The notes under the pieces: generated by a model
Told to the model about the DNA's origin: nothing
Databases searched by the model: none
The model's input: the letters and a program-made list of their open reading frames with translations, nothing else
Program-made: the position numbers and the translations under genes
Part shown: positions 27,825 through 37,000 of the stretch, one piece after another
How the letters are laid out: each line of letters begins with the position of its first letter
How positions within the stretch are numbered: position 1 is the stretch's first letter
NCBI GenBank assembly: GCA_965214125.1
Contig: CBDCBA010000004.1
Span: 62,001 to 126,000 of the forward strand
Reading direction: 5' to 3'
Origin: CBDCBA01 sp965214125
GTDB lineage: Bacteria; Planctomycetota; Phycisphaerae; Tepidisphaerales; Tepidisphaeraceae
Length of the DNA stretch: 64,000 bases

Positions 27825-28598
27825 CTACTGCGGGCGTCCGTAGCGGAAGTTCGCGTCGATGGTCGTGGCGTCGGCGACGACGATGGGCTGCTCTTGCTTC
27901 CCGTAGACCTCGTGCCAAGCGACGAGCGTGTAGTCGCCGGCGGGAACGCGGTCGATCGCGTAGCCGCCGTCGCTGTCGGTGACGCCGTAGAACGGGTGGG
28001 CGAAGACGCCCACGTGGGCGGCCATCCAGGGGTGGATGTCGCACTTGACGCGCACCGGGCTCGCCTCCGGCACGCCGAACCGCTCGGTGCGCGGCGGGTC
28101 GCTCGGCTCAAAGGCGAGGTTGGTGTCGCGGTTGCGCTCGGGCGTGTAGTGGACGTTGTGGCGCATCGGGTCGTCGTTGGAGACCTCCAGCGGCTGACCG
28201 ATCTGTACGCCGAGCACGCGCGGTTCGAAGCGGCAGCCGTCTTGGTTCAGCGTGACCGGATCGCGCCCAACGCCGCTGCTGGCGGGGGCGTCGTCGAGGT
28301 AGACCAGGACGTTGGCCAGTCCGCCGTCGCTCGAGACGAGCACGCTCTCGTCCTTCATGTCGCCGCACTGCGGGCTGGTGCCGATGACGGTCGGCTCGGT
28401 AACGGGGCCGTCGAACGTGACGACGCCGGCCACCGTCGTTTCCCCAAAAGTGGGGGTCGGCAGATCATCGAGGCGGGTGGAGTCGGGCAGGCCGCTGGAG
28501 TTGTCGTCGCGGCACCCCTTCAAATCGCACCCGCCGACCAGCAGCAGGGCGAGGGCGAGCGGGGCACGGGTGGCGAACTTGCGGCGAAGGGTGGGCAT
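27825..28598 (-). CDS. Cupredoxin-like lipoprotein in the oxidase operon
   Basis: This 257-residue protein has a lipoprotein signal ending ALLLVGGC near residue 24. The mature domain reads VAGVVTFDGPVTEPTVIGTS, then LEVSNDDPMRHNVHYTP and KCDIHPWMAAHVGVFAHPFY, followed by a carboxypeptidase-regulatory-like end (SDGGYAIDRVPAGDYTLVAW). His, Cys and Met placement (HNVH, CDIHPWM) fits a plastocyanin-like copper site. It follows ctaB by 11 bp, so a role in copper delivery or electron transfer to the oxidase is a reasonable inference. Confidence 0.8.
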   Translation of the reverse strand: MPTLRRKFATRAPLALALLLVGGCDLKGCRDDNSSGLPDSTRLDDLPTPTFGETTVAGVVTFDGPVTEPTVIGTSPQCGDMKDESVLVSSDGGLANVLVYLDDAPASSGVGRDPVTLNQDGCRFEPRVLGVQIGQPLEVSNDDPMRHNVHYTPERNRDTNLAFEPSDPPRTERFGVPEASPVRVKCDIHPWMAAHVGVFAHPFYGVTDSDGGYAIDRVPAGDYTLVAWHEVYGKQEQPIVVADATTIDANFRYGRPQ

Positions 28599-28609
28599 AG
28601 CGAAAGTCT

Positions 28610-29542
28610 CTACAGAAGGCGGTCGAGGCACAAGGCGCCGAGCAGCGCGGGCAGGTAGGCGATGGACGTCAGGAACAGCCGCTTCGCCTCCGGCCGCCCG
28701 CCGCGGGCCATGCGGATCGAGACGACGAGGAACCACGTTCCCAGCACGACGGCGGCAATCGCGTAGAGCCAGCCGATGCTCGGCGAAACGATCGGCAGCA
28801 GGCTGAGCGGCAGGAGCAGGGCGGCGAAGAGGATCACCTGCCGGCCGGTGCGGAGTCGGCCATTGGGCTCTCCGGGGAGCATGCGCAGGCCGCCGAGGCG
28901 GTAGTCGTCGCGGTAGAGCGTGGCCAGGCCGAAGAAGTGGGGCATCTGCCAAGCGAAGAGAATCGCGAAGAGCCCCACGCCCAGCGGCCACATCGGCGCC
29001 CCGGCCGCCGCGACGCCGATCGCCGGCGGAATCGCGCCCGGCACGGCGCCGACGAGCGTACACCAGGGCGTGCGCGACTTGAGCGGCGTGTAGATCGCGA
29101 CGTAGATCACCAGCGTCGCCGCCGCCAACATCGCGGCGAGCGGGTTGGTCGTCCACCACAGCCAAAGCGTGCCGCCGACGCCCAGCACCGTGCCGAGGAT
29201 CACGGCGAACGCGGGCGAAAGCGTGTGTGTCGGCAACGGCCGGGCGCGCGTGCGGGGCATCCGGGCGTCGACGTCGCGCTCGATCCACTGGTTGAGCACG
29301 CCGGCCCCCGCGGCCGTCAGGGCGGTGCCGAGCAGGCAGTTCAGGAACGTCGCGAAGTTGCCCGTCGTTCCAATCCAACCTGCGGCGGCGAAGAAGCCGA
29401 CGGCCGTTGTGACGAGGACCAGCAGGTTCAGCCGCGGCTTGGTCAGCTCGTAAGCCGCCGCCCACCTCGACGCGCCCGCGGGGGCGTTGGCTGCGCCGAT
29501 CAGATCGGAGGGGGAGGTGGCGGTGGTCACTGGGTCGCTCAA
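28610..29542 (-). CDS. ctaB: Protoheme IX farnesyltransferase (heme O synthase)
   Basis: This UbiA-family integral membrane prenyltransferase of about 310 residues adds farnesyl to heme B for heme O. The polyprenyl-diphosphate motif is LNQWIERDVDARMPRTRARP, and the second is YTPLKSRTPWCTLVGAVPGA. AWQMPHFFGLATLYRDDYRLGG is diagnostic of CtaB/CyoE. Eight to nine helices are visible. The TTG at 29542 overlaps the ctaA stop by 4 nt; a GTG at 29530 is the alternative. Its place between ctaA and the cupredoxin lipoprotein fits oxidase heme maturation. Confidence 0.93.
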   Translation of the reverse strand: MSDPVTTATSPSDLIGAANAPAGASRWAAAYELTKPRLNLLVLVTTAVGFFAAAGWIGTTGNFATFLNCLLGTALTAAGAGVLNQWIERDVDARMPRTRARPLPTHTLSPAFAVILGTVLGVGGTLWLWWTTNPLAAMLAAATLVIYVAIYTPLKSRTPWCTLVGAVPGAIPPAIGVAAAGAPMWPLGVGLFAILFAWQMPHFFGLATLYRDDYRLGGLRMLPGEPNGRLRTGRQVILFAALLLPLSLLPIVSPSIGWLYAIAAVVLGTWFLVVSIRMARGGRPEAKRLFLTSIAYLPALLGALCLDRLL

Positions 29543-30771
29543 GCGGGAACAACGGTAGCCGACGAAGTCGCGCGAACGACTTCGCTCACGCGCCGCCGCG
29601 CCGGCCGCGCCGCGTGTTGGCGGGCGACGCTGGCGAAGGTCAAGGCAACCGCGAGCAGGAGCAACGCGCCCGTCGCCACGTGCAGCGTCGCCAAATCGGC
29701 GGGCTTGGCGTACCAGACGGTCAGGATTCCCAGCGCCACCTGCACGCCGATCAGCCCGAGCAGGATCAACACGCGCCCCTTCGCCACCCGCCAGAGCCGC
29801 CAGGCGACAAAGAGGGCGGCAACGGTCACGACGGCCGCGCCGATGCGGTGGGCGACGTGCAGCCACACCTGCGCCATCGACACCGGCGGCAGGCGATAGT
29901 CCCACGCCCGCACGGCGTTGGCCGCTTGCAGCGAACCGGGGTCCGTCGGCGGAAGCGCCTTGCCGTAGTGCAGCGGAAAGTCCGGCACCGCCAGCCCGGC
30001 GTCGCTGTGCCGCATCACCGCCGCGATGCCGAGCTGCGCGAAGCAGACGACCAGCAGCAACGCGACCGGCCACGTCACGCCGGGCAACGGAACGCGAACG
30101 GCAGCGCTCCACCACCGGCTCGTCGCGACGCAAACGAAGCCGCCAAGGCAAAGCGTGACCTGAGCGAACACGCCGTGGATCATCGCCAACTCCGTGCTGA
30201 CCAGCACGACGCGCAGCCCGCCGAGGACGCCTTGCACGATCACGCATAAGAGCAACGTGGCGGTGAGCGTGCGGACCCAGCCGCGGGGGTCGGGTCGGCG
30301 AAACAGCGCCGCAGCGATGGCGGTGATGCCAAGCCCGCCGAAGAGGCCGATCAGGTGCGAGAGGCGTTGCTCCCCCTCGGGCGTCATCGTCACCAACCCC
30401 GCCAAGGCGTATCCGCCCGCGGCGATGGCGAGGCAGCCGAGTCCGCCCAACTCCAGCGGCCGTCGCGCCCACGTGCCGCCGAATCCGAAGCTCGCGAAGC
30501 ACGTCAGCAGCGCCAGGAATCCGACGACCGTCCCCAAGAGTCGGTGCAAATGCTCGTAAAACACACCCCCCGCGTGCTGGCCAACCCACTGGCCCCACGG
30601 GACGGCCCACATGTTGTAGCCAAAGGTGTTGGGCCAGTCCGGCACGCTCATGCCCGCCCCCTTGCTCGTGACGAGCCCGCCCATCCAGATCAGCGGAAAC
30701 ATCGCGACCGTCGTCGCCAGCGCGAGCCAGAAGACCGTGCGGCTGGGAGGATGGGACAGCGGTTCGCTCAC
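29539..30771 (-). CDS. ctaA: Heme A synthase
   Basis: This 410-residue protein with eight membrane helices oxidises heme O to heme A. The family pattern is clear: GGLVTSKGAGMSVPDWPNTFG, YEHLHRLLGTVVG, RLSHLIG, VLGGLRVVLVSTELAMIHGV, and the C-terminal HVAHRIGAAVVTV and LATLHVATGALLL. These give the four heme-ligand histidines. The GTG start at 30771 overlaps the ctaD stop as GTGA and the end overlaps ctaB. The coupling to ctaD and ctaB suggests that heme supply is made with the enzyme. Confidence 0.94.
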   Translation of the reverse strand: MSEPLSHPPSRTVFWLALATTVAMFPLIWMGGLVTSKGAGMSVPDWPNTFGYNMWAVPWGQWVGQHAGGVFYEHLHRLLGTVVGFLALLTCFASFGFGGTWARRPLELGGLGCLAIAAGGYALAGLVTMTPEGEQRLSHLIGLFGGLGITAIAAALFRRPDPRGWVRTLTATLLLCVIVQGVLGGLRVVLVSTELAMIHGVFAQVTLCLGGFVCVATSRWWSAAVRVPLPGVTWPVALLLVVCFAQLGIAAVMRHSDAGLAVPDFPLHYGKALPPTDPGSLQAANAVRAWDYRLPPVSMAQVWLHVAHRIGAAVVTVAALFVAWRLWRVAKGRVLILLGLIGVQVALGILTVWYAKPADLATLHVATGALLLLAVALTFASVARQHAARPARRRVSEVVRATSSATVVPA

Positions 30772-32573
30772 GGCTGAAAGAGTTTACCGACCGCCGATTT
30801 GACGGGTTCGCGGCGACGACGTTGCCTTCGCGACAAACGGCCGCAGAGGGCGACCCCGACATTCGCCACGAGCAGCAGTTGCGCCAGCCCGAGGCCGATG
30901 GCGCTGATGGTCATCAACTGCTGCCAGACGGCGTAGTCGGCGAAGCGCGGAATGCTCGATGGGTCGGCGTAGCGGCGGGGCATGCCGATTGCCCCGAGGA
31001 GGTGCATCGCGCCGAACGTGCCGACGAAGCAGAGGTACGTCGTCGCCACATGCGCTTTCGCCAGTGTGACGTTCCAGCGCAACCCGAGGAAGCGCGGGCC
31101 GAGGTCGTAGAGGCCGATCAGCAGGCCGAAGATTGCCCCGCCAAAGAGGGTGAAGTGCAGGTGGGCGACGACGAAGTAGGTGTCGTGCAGGTGGACGTTG
31201 ATCGCCGGCGCCGCCAGCACCAGGCCGCTAAGCCCGCCGACGACGAACAGCGACACGAAGGCGACCGCCGCCCACGTCGAAGCCGTCGGCTTGAGCGTGC
31301 GGCGGGCGAGCAGGCGGATCCAGATCACCACGAGCGTGGCCGACGGCGCGGCGATCAGAATGCTCGCGGCGCTAAAGACCAAGGCCGACTTCGGGTCGAG
31401 GCCGCTCTGGAACATGTGGTGCGCCCAGACGCCGAAGCCGAGCGTGGCAACGGTCACGATGCACGCGGCGGCAAGGCGATGGCCGGGGGCGAGGCGATAA
31501 TCGAGGCGGTGCGTCCTGGCCAGGGCATCCGTCGCCAGGCCGTAGGCGGGCAGGATCATCAGGTAGACCAGCGGGTGGCCGTAGAACCAGAACAAATGTT
31601 GGTACAGCAGCGGCTGCCCGCTTTGATCGGCAAGAAAGAAGGCTGTCAGCCTGTGGGCGTCGAGCAGGTTGGCGAGCATCGCCACCACGATCACCGGCCC
31701 CGCCAGCAGCCCGACCGCCGCGGCGGCGCCCCAGCCCCAGACGGCGCTTGCGACCCGGCCGGGTCTCGACCGCAGCGCGATTGAAGTCAGCAGCGACACC
31801 GCGACGGCGCATCCGCTGGTCGCCCACAGTGCCACCGCGCAGAACCACGCCGTTTGCCCGTCGAACGCGACGCGCTGCATCGCGAGGGTCCAACTCAATC
31901 CGAACGCAATCGCAAACCCGATCGTCAACAATCGTCGCGGTAGCTGCGTGTCCGTGACACGCACTCCCTTCCGACTGCGTGTCACGGACACGCAGCTACC
32001 GGGATTTCGAGAGAGGGTGACGCGCGCTGCGACGATCGCGACGACGAGGTTCGCGTAGAGCGCCAGCGCTGACCACGACGACTGTCGACGGTCCCAACCC
32101 GCACCCGTTTCGACTCGGAGCCACGACGCCGCGTCTGGCGCGAACGGCACCCAGCGTGCGCCGACTTCGTACTGGCTCGCGAGCGGCGCGTAGCCGGTCC
32201 ACCCGCTCGACGCCCAGCCGACGAGCAAAATCGCCAACGCCAACAGGTGCAACGCAAGCCCGAGCTTTGCCGCCCGCTCAAGGCGAACGCGACGTTCGCC
32301 CAGCAGTCGCGGCACGCACGTCAGGCCCAGCCCCCACGCGATCGCCGGCACGACGACACCCCAGATCATCAGCGTGCCGTGGAGCGTGAAACTCTTCGCG
32401 TACGTCGTTGCCGGCATCGCGCCGTCGGGCCAGTCGTGCATGCCCCCGAAGACCGGCACGCGCTCGCCCGGCCACGCGAGCGACCAGCGCATCGCCAGCG
32501 CGAGTAGCCCCGCGAACACTGCGATTCCGGCCGAAATCCACAGGAACGCCGGGCCAATGCGTGATGGCCTCAC
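30768..32573 (-). CDS. ctaD: Divergent cytochrome c oxidase subunit I
   Basis: This 601-residue protein with about 12-14 helices is the heme-copper catalytic subunit. The six histidine ligands are present: H65 (FTLHGTLM), H333 (YGHPLVY), H385-H386 (AHHMF) and H471/H473 (VAHLHF). Y337 is placed for the His-Tyr crosslink. The D-channel Glu of the usual GHPEVY is Leu335. The stretch that normally carries the K-channel Lys (PTGIK) reads APSATLVV. Residues 191-212 are encoded by an inserted palindromic element. The GTG start overlaps ctaC as GTGA. No subunit III gene follows. Confidence 0.9.
   Translation of the reverse strand: MRPSRIGPAFLWISAGIAVFAGLLALAMRWSLAWPGERVPVFGGMHDWPDGAMPATTYAKSFTLHGTLMIWGVVVPAIAWGLGLTCVPRLLGERRVRLERAAKLGLALHLLALAILLVGWASSGWTGYAPLASQYEVGARWVPFAPDAASWLRVETGAGWDRRQSSWSALALYANLVVAIVAARVTLSRNPGSCVSVTRSRKGVRVTDTQLPRRLLTIGFAIAFGLSWTLAMQRVAFDGQTAWFCAVALWATSGCAVAVSLLTSIALRSRPGRVASAVWGWGAAAAVGLLAGPVIVVAMLANLLDAHRLTAFFLADQSGQPLLYQHLFWFYGHPLVYLMILPAYGLATDALARTHRLDYRLAPGHRLAAACIVTVATLGFGVWAHHMFQSGLDPKSALVFSAASILIAAPSATLVVIWIRLLARRTLKPTASTWAAVAFVSLFVVGGLSGLVLAAPAINVHLHDTYFVVAHLHFTLFGGAIFGLLIGLYDLGPRFLGLRWNVTLAKAHVATTYLCFVGTFGAMHLLGAIGMPRRYADPSSIPRFADYAVWQQLMTISAIGLGLAQLLLVANVGVALCGRLSRRQRRRREPVKSAVGKLFQP
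31939..32000. repeat. REPIN-like double palindrome inside ctaD
   Basis: Perfect 25-bp inverted arms lie at 31939-31963 and 31976-32000 with 12 bp between. They begin GGTAGC and end GCTACC. Each arm contains the hairpin TGCGTGTC-CGT-GACACGCA. It sits within the ctaD coding sequence and keeps the frame open, adding about 21 residues between two membrane helices. Confidence 0.88.
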
Positions 32574-33388
32574 TGTCCGTCCCCCGGTGTCACGATGAGC
32601 GTGCCGACCATCGTGGAGTGCCCCCAGCCGCAGAACTCGGCGCACAGCAGGTCGTACCGGCCCGGCACCGTGGGGGTGAACCGCACCTTGCCCGTCAGGC
32701 CCGGCACGGCGTCCATCTTCACGCGCAGCGCGGGGACGAAGAAGTCGTGGATCACGTCCTTGCTGCCCAGCCACACCTCGACCGGCCGGTTCGCCTCGAC
32801 GACAATCTCGCGGCCGAGGGCGCCCCGCCAGTCGTCGTCGACGCCGGCGTGGTCGGCGAAGTCTTTGCCGAGCGGGTTGAGCGTATCGACGTACGCCGCG
32901 ACGGCCGCGGCGCGGTCGGCCTCGGGCAGCGCAAGCGGGCCGGCGACGCCGCGAAAGGTGACGGGGCCGCTTGCATCCGACGGCCAGAACTCGTCGGCTT
33001 CTAGGGGAAAAACGAGGTACGTTCCCGGCGTGCCGTCCGGCCCGGCGCCGACGACGCTCCACGCGAAGCGTTCGCCGATCACGTAGACGCGCTGCACGTC
33101 GACCGCCGCGGCGTCGGCGTTGCGGTCAGCCTTGAGCTGCTCCCACGTCCGGTCGCTCGCGACGAACAGGCCGACCAATCCCACGAGCGCCACAAGCGAC
33201 CACGCGAACGTCGGCCAGCGCCGTCCGCTCGATCTCGGGCGCAGCCAGGCGACCAGCAGCGCCAAGTGAACCACCAGCAACGCCACGACCGCCACGATGC
33301 CGAACGCGACCCACAGCCCGTCGATCGCCCCGCCGCGCAGCGACGCGTCGGCCGGCAGCAGGGCGAGCGTTGGCAAAACGTGAGGCAC
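32570..33388 (-). CDS. ctaC: Cytochrome c oxidase subunit II (CuA)
   Basis: This 272-residue subunit has two membrane helices (LWVAFGIVAVVALLVVHLAL and FAWSLVALVGLVGLFVA) and a periplasmic cupredoxin domain. KDVIHDFFVPALRVKMDAVPG and CAEFCGWGHSTM near the C-terminus contain the two Cys, two His and Met of the dinuclear CuA site. It accepts electrons from cytochrome c and passes them to subunit I. There is no fused cytochrome c domain. It heads the ctaC-D-A-B operon, starts at a GTG at 33388, and overlaps ctaD by 4 nt. Confidence 0.95.
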   Translation of the reverse strand: MPHVLPTLALLPADASLRGGAIDGLWVAFGIVAVVALLVVHLALLVAWLRPRSSGRRWPTFAWSLVALVGLVGLFVASDRTWEQLKADRNADAAAVDVQRVYVIGERFAWSVVGAGPDGTPGTYLVFPLEADEFWPSDASGPVTFRGVAGPLALPEADRAAAVAAYVDTLNPLGKDFADHAGVDDDWRGALGREIVVEANRPVEVWLGSKDVIHDFFVPALRVKMDAVPGLTGKVRFTPTVPGRYDLLCAEFCGWGHSTMVGTLIVTPGDGQ

Positions 33389-33550
33389 CGCCTTGTTCTA
33401 CGTCGACCGACGCCTGCACGTGCGGGGTTGCGGCATCGGGTCGCGGGCCGGCATTCCGTTCCGATAACCGTGGCGGACAGGCGGCGCCCTTCCGGCGCAC
33501 GGTCGGCGACGCCGATCCATGACTAGCCCCGGCTCTTCGGGCTCATCACC

Positions 33551-34303
33551 ATGACCATGACCCTCCGCACCGCCAGCCTGCTCCTCGCCCTCGTTATCGC
33601 GCTGGTGGCGGGCTGCCAGTCTAAGGACGACAGTTACGCCGGCCTCGGGCTCGGCGGGTCACGCGAGGGTGGCGACATCTTCCAGCAGGAGCCCAACGTC
33701 ACGGCCGACACCTACTTCGCGGCCGGGCAGTTCCACGAAACCAGCACCAGCAGCACCGCCGGTCGTGGCCAGCCACGCGGGGCGGTCGAGGCCCAGCGGC
33801 AGGCGCGGCTCCAGCGCGGCAAGGCCGTCGAGCAGTACGAGAAGGCGATTACCCTCGACCCGCAGCACGCGCCCTCGCTCTTCCGCCTGGCGGTGATCCA
33901 CACGGAGGAGGGGGAGTTCGACGAGGCGATTGCCCTGTGGGAGCGGTACGTCCACGCCACCGACGGCGCGGCCGCCGCTTGGGTGAACCTCGCCATCTGC
34001 CAGGAGGCCGGCGACGAGCCCAAGGACGCCGAGGCGAGCTACCGCCACGCGATCAGCGTCGACCCGGCGCACGAGACGGCGCGGGTGAACCTCGGCATGC
34101 TGCTGGCCCGCGACGGCCGCTTGCAGGAGGCGGCGTCGCAGCTCGCGAACGTGCTCGAGCCGGCCGGGGTCCACTGGCACCTCGCCCACGCGCTGGCCCG
34201 GCGCGGCGACCAAACCGCCGCCGACCGCCACTTCCGCGCCGCCGCCAGCCTCGACGCGCGCTACCAGCGCGCCGAGCCCACGCCGCAGGCGTCAGTCCGC
34301 TGA
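33551..34303 (+). CDS. Tetratricopeptide-repeat lipoprotein
   Basis: This 250-residue protein begins with a lipoprotein signal, ALVIALVAGC, cleaved before the Cys near residue 22. After a linker rich in Gly and Ser it has three to four TPR units: GKAVEQYEKAITLDPQHAPS, FDEAIALWERYVHATDGAAA, KDAEASYRHAISVDPAHETA and TAADRHFRAAASLDARYQRA. Such envelope TPR proteins usually scaffold other proteins. It is transcribed divergently from ctaC, across about 160 bp, and its end overlaps the convergent propeller gene by 12 bp. Confidence 0.85.
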   Translation: MTMTLRTASLLLALVIALVAGCQSKDDSYAGLGLGGSREGGDIFQQEPNVTADTYFAAGQFHETSTSSTAGRGQPRGAVEAQRQARLQRGKAVEQYEKAITLDPQHAPSLFRLAVIHTEEGEFDEAIALWERYVHATDGAAAAWVNLAICQEAGDEPKDAEASYRHAISVDPAHETARVNLGMLLARDGRLQEAASQLANVLEPAGVHWHLAHALARRGDQTAADRHFRAAASLDARYQRAEPTPQASVR

Positions 34304-37000
34304 GCCGGCCACCAGCGTTTCGATGTCAAAGACGAACACGTCGCCGCCGCGACGCGGGGCGAAGAGCCGCCGGCCGATGACGCGCGGCGTGCCGAACGTG
34401 TTGTCGCGATAGGCGTCGTCGTTCGGGTGGGCGTCGGGATCGACGTTCAACGTGAATCGCCACGCGGGCCGGTGCGGATCATCGGCCACAAACACGAGTT
34501 CCGCGCCCGCGAAGAAGAACCCGCCGCCGTTGCCGTCCTCAAGTCGCAGCAGCCGCCCGAACGGGCCGTCGAACAGCGGGCCGACATCGACGTCGACGGC
34601 ACGCTCGACCTGGTACGACGAGAGCGGCCCGTCTTCCGCGTCGCCGCGGAGCGTCAAAAGGCGGGCGTTCTGACCGGCGCCGACGACGGCGGCAAGGCGC
34701 GACTGATCGAGGTTCGCCGCGAGGTGCGTGACCGGCGCGTCCGTCGCGACCAGCGGCGGGGCGATTGGGCGAGACTGCGCGTCGAGCCGGTAAATCCCGC
34801 CGGGCCCGTAGCCGAGCGGGCGACCGGGCAGCGGTTCGAGCGTCCAGCCCTGCCCATCGACATCGCGGTTGCGGCGGAGGTTCTCGTCGGTCGGCCGCAA
34901 CGCCTCGGGAGACGGCGATCGCGGCGGGTGCTCGGTCACGTCCATCGATCGCAGATCGAGCACGAGCGATCCGCCGCCGGCGAGCGGCCGGACCATCGAC
35001 TGCCCGACCCGCGTGGGCGGCGCGTCGCTGCGCCGGCGGGCGGTCCAGCGCTCGTCGCGGAAGCCGCTTGGTCGCGCGATCCGGTTGGCGTTCCACAGCA
35101 GCGGGTCGTTCGGGTGCAGCGTCGGCCAGCCGGCGTGATTGGGCGACCCGTCCGGCGGGCCGGCCCAGGGGCGCGGGATGACCGAGAACGTCGCGATCAC
35201 GCCGGGCTTCCCCCGGCTTCGCCAAAGCTCGCGGCCGTCGAGCCAGAGCGAGTCGGGCCCGTACGGCATCTCGCGCGTGCCGATCACGCGCAGGGCGAAC
35301 GGGTCAATTTCGAGAAGTTCCGGCGCGTCCTTCGTCGCGACCAGCAGCACCGCCCCCATCGGCGCCGTGGGCGCGGCGATCGGCCCCGTCGGCAGCCGCC
35401 ACGCGAGGCCGTGGGTGCGCGCCAGCGTCGCGTCGTGCTCGCGGCCGGCGAGCCGCATCGCCACCACGCGCGGGGCGACAGAATCCGTCGCGTCGGCCAG
35501 CAATTTCCAGGCGGCCGGGTCGGTCGGCGTCAGCCCGGCCACGCGCTGCGCCGCCTCGACCGCTTCGCCAGTCCGGTCCAACGCAATGAGCGAGCGGGCA
35601 CGCATCGACCAGAGGATCGCCTCGGCGGGCGTCTCACCGACTTGGCTTGCAATGCCCGGCACCCGTTGCAGCACCGCCCCGAGCGGCTGGGCCTCGACGG
35701 CGTCCATCGACACCGTTACCAGCCGCCCGTTCGCAACGCCCGCGGGGGCAAGGAAGCGCGTCGTGCGGTTGCGAAGCCTTTCGTCGGGATGCACACCGAA
35801 TCGTGCGCTGCCGAGGCGTAGGCCATCGTCGGGATTGAGGAGGACGACAGTGCCGTCATCGCACAAAGCCGCCACGGCGGGGCCGATGGCCGGCAGGGTG
35901 ACGAGCCCCAACGACGTCCAGCCACGCGGCGTGCCGACGCTGCCGTCGGCGTCGGGTCCAGGCGTGAACGCGTCGCCGTCGAGGGGGCAGGTCCAGACCG
36001 GCGCGCCGCTGGCACCATCGAGCCGGCGGACGAACGCCCGCTCGCCCGGCTCGCCGCCGACGACCAGCACGTCGCCGCCGTGCGGGTTGTCGGAGTCGTC
36101 CGTGGGGGTGGTGGGCAGCCAGACGGGCAGCGTCCAAAGCACGCCCGGCACGTCGTGCTGCCAGAGTTGCTCGTGCATGTTCTGCCCGATCAGCTCCCGC
36201 GAGAGCGAGACGCCTGTGCCGACGCCAAGCGGCTGGCCGTCGTAGCGAACCTGCACATTCAGCCGCGCCCGGCCCTTTGGCGGAACGAGCGCCGGGTGGT
36301 GCACGTAATCCTGCCGCGTGCCCGCGTCGAGGTCGAGCTGCCAGCCGCGGGTGATGTCATTGCCCGCGGCGGCGTCGACCGGCGACCACATGCGCCGGCC
36401 GCCGACGACCAGGCCGCGCACGTCCCAGCGATCGTCGCGCCGATTGCGCCGGAGCTTCGGTGCCGGGGGCAGCGGGCGTTCCTCGGCCACTGCGCCGGTG
36501 GTCGCGTCGAAGCGTTGCACGACGTCGAGGTCGAACACATTCCACGCCCACAGCGAGTCGTCGAGTGGGTCGATCGCGCAGCGCGTGCGACTTGCGGCGA
36601 GGCGGGTCCAAAGGGGCCGGCCGGTGGCGAGATCGATCGCGGTGATCGCGTCGCCACCGGTTGTGTCGGCGTCGCCGCCGATGGGCAGCGGGTCGAGCGG
36701 CGGCACGTTCAGGCGGCGCGGGTCGGCCTGCCACGGGAACTCCACGCTCCGGCTGCGCACGTAGGCGATACGCTCGCCGATCAGGGCGCTGTCGGTGAAG
36801 TAGCCCAGCGGCTCGCCGAGCGGCAGGCGATAGCCGGCGCCGGACAGGCCGGTTGGCAGGTCGCCCAGCAACGCGGCGGCAGCATCGATGACCGCCTCGT
36901 GATACCGCCGCTCGGCCGCCTCGCGTAAGCCTTCGACCGGCCCGGCCGTCGCGATCGCGGCGAACGCCATCGCGATTATTCCCGCGAAAACTCGCCTCAC
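34292..37000 (-). CDS. Secreted PQQ-like beta-propeller protein
   Basis: This 902-residue exported protein has a short signal (RRVFAGIIAMAFAAIATA). Its repeated beta-propeller motifs are of the outer-membrane-assembly/PQQ type: AITAIDLATGRPLWTRLAAS, AFVRRLDGASGAPVWTCPLD, AALCDDGTVVLLNPDDGLRL and the final GGDVFVFDIETLV. A helical TPR-like stretch (AILWSMRARSLIALDRTGEA) separates two propeller halves. No PQQ-binding or dehydrogenase residues are apparent, so a structural or binding role is more likely. The GTG start overlaps the coiled-coil gene stop as GTGA. Confidence 0.8.
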   Translation of the reverse strand: MRRVFAGIIAMAFAAIATAGPVEGLREAAERRYHEAVIDAAAALLGDLPTGLSGAGYRLPLGEPLGYFTDSALIGERIAYVRSRSVEFPWQADPRRLNVPPLDPLPIGGDADTTGGDAITAIDLATGRPLWTRLAASRTRCAIDPLDDSLWAWNVFDLDVVQRFDATTGAVAEERPLPPAPKLRRNRRDDRWDVRGLVVGGRRMWSPVDAAAGNDITRGWQLDLDAGTRQDYVHHPALVPPKGRARLNVQVRYDGQPLGVGTGVSLSRELIGQNMHEQLWQHDVPGVLWTLPVWLPTTPTDDSDNPHGGDVLVVGGEPGERAFVRRLDGASGAPVWTCPLDGDAFTPGPDADGSVGTPRGWTSLGLVTLPAIGPAVAALCDDGTVVLLNPDDGLRLGSARFGVHPDERLRNRTTRFLAPAGVANGRLVTVSMDAVEAQPLGAVLQRVPGIASQVGETPAEAILWSMRARSLIALDRTGEAVEAAQRVAGLTPTDPAAWKLLADATDSVAPRVVAMRLAGREHDATLARTHGLAWRLPTGPIAAPTAPMGAVLLVATKDAPELLEIDPFALRVIGTREMPYGPDSLWLDGRELWRSRGKPGVIATFSVIPRPWAGPPDGSPNHAGWPTLHPNDPLLWNANRIARPSGFRDERWTARRRSDAPPTRVGQSMVRPLAGGGSLVLDLRSMDVTEHPPRSPSPEALRPTDENLRRNRDVDGQGWTLEPLPGRPLGYGPGGIYRLDAQSRPIAPPLVATDAPVTHLAANLDQSRLAAVVGAGQNARLLTLRGDAEDGPLSSYQVERAVDVDVGPLFDGPFGRLLRLEDGNGGGFFFAGAELVFVADDPHRPAWRFTLNVDPDAHPNDDAYRDNTFGTPRVIGRRLFAPRRGGDVFVFDIETLVAGSAD

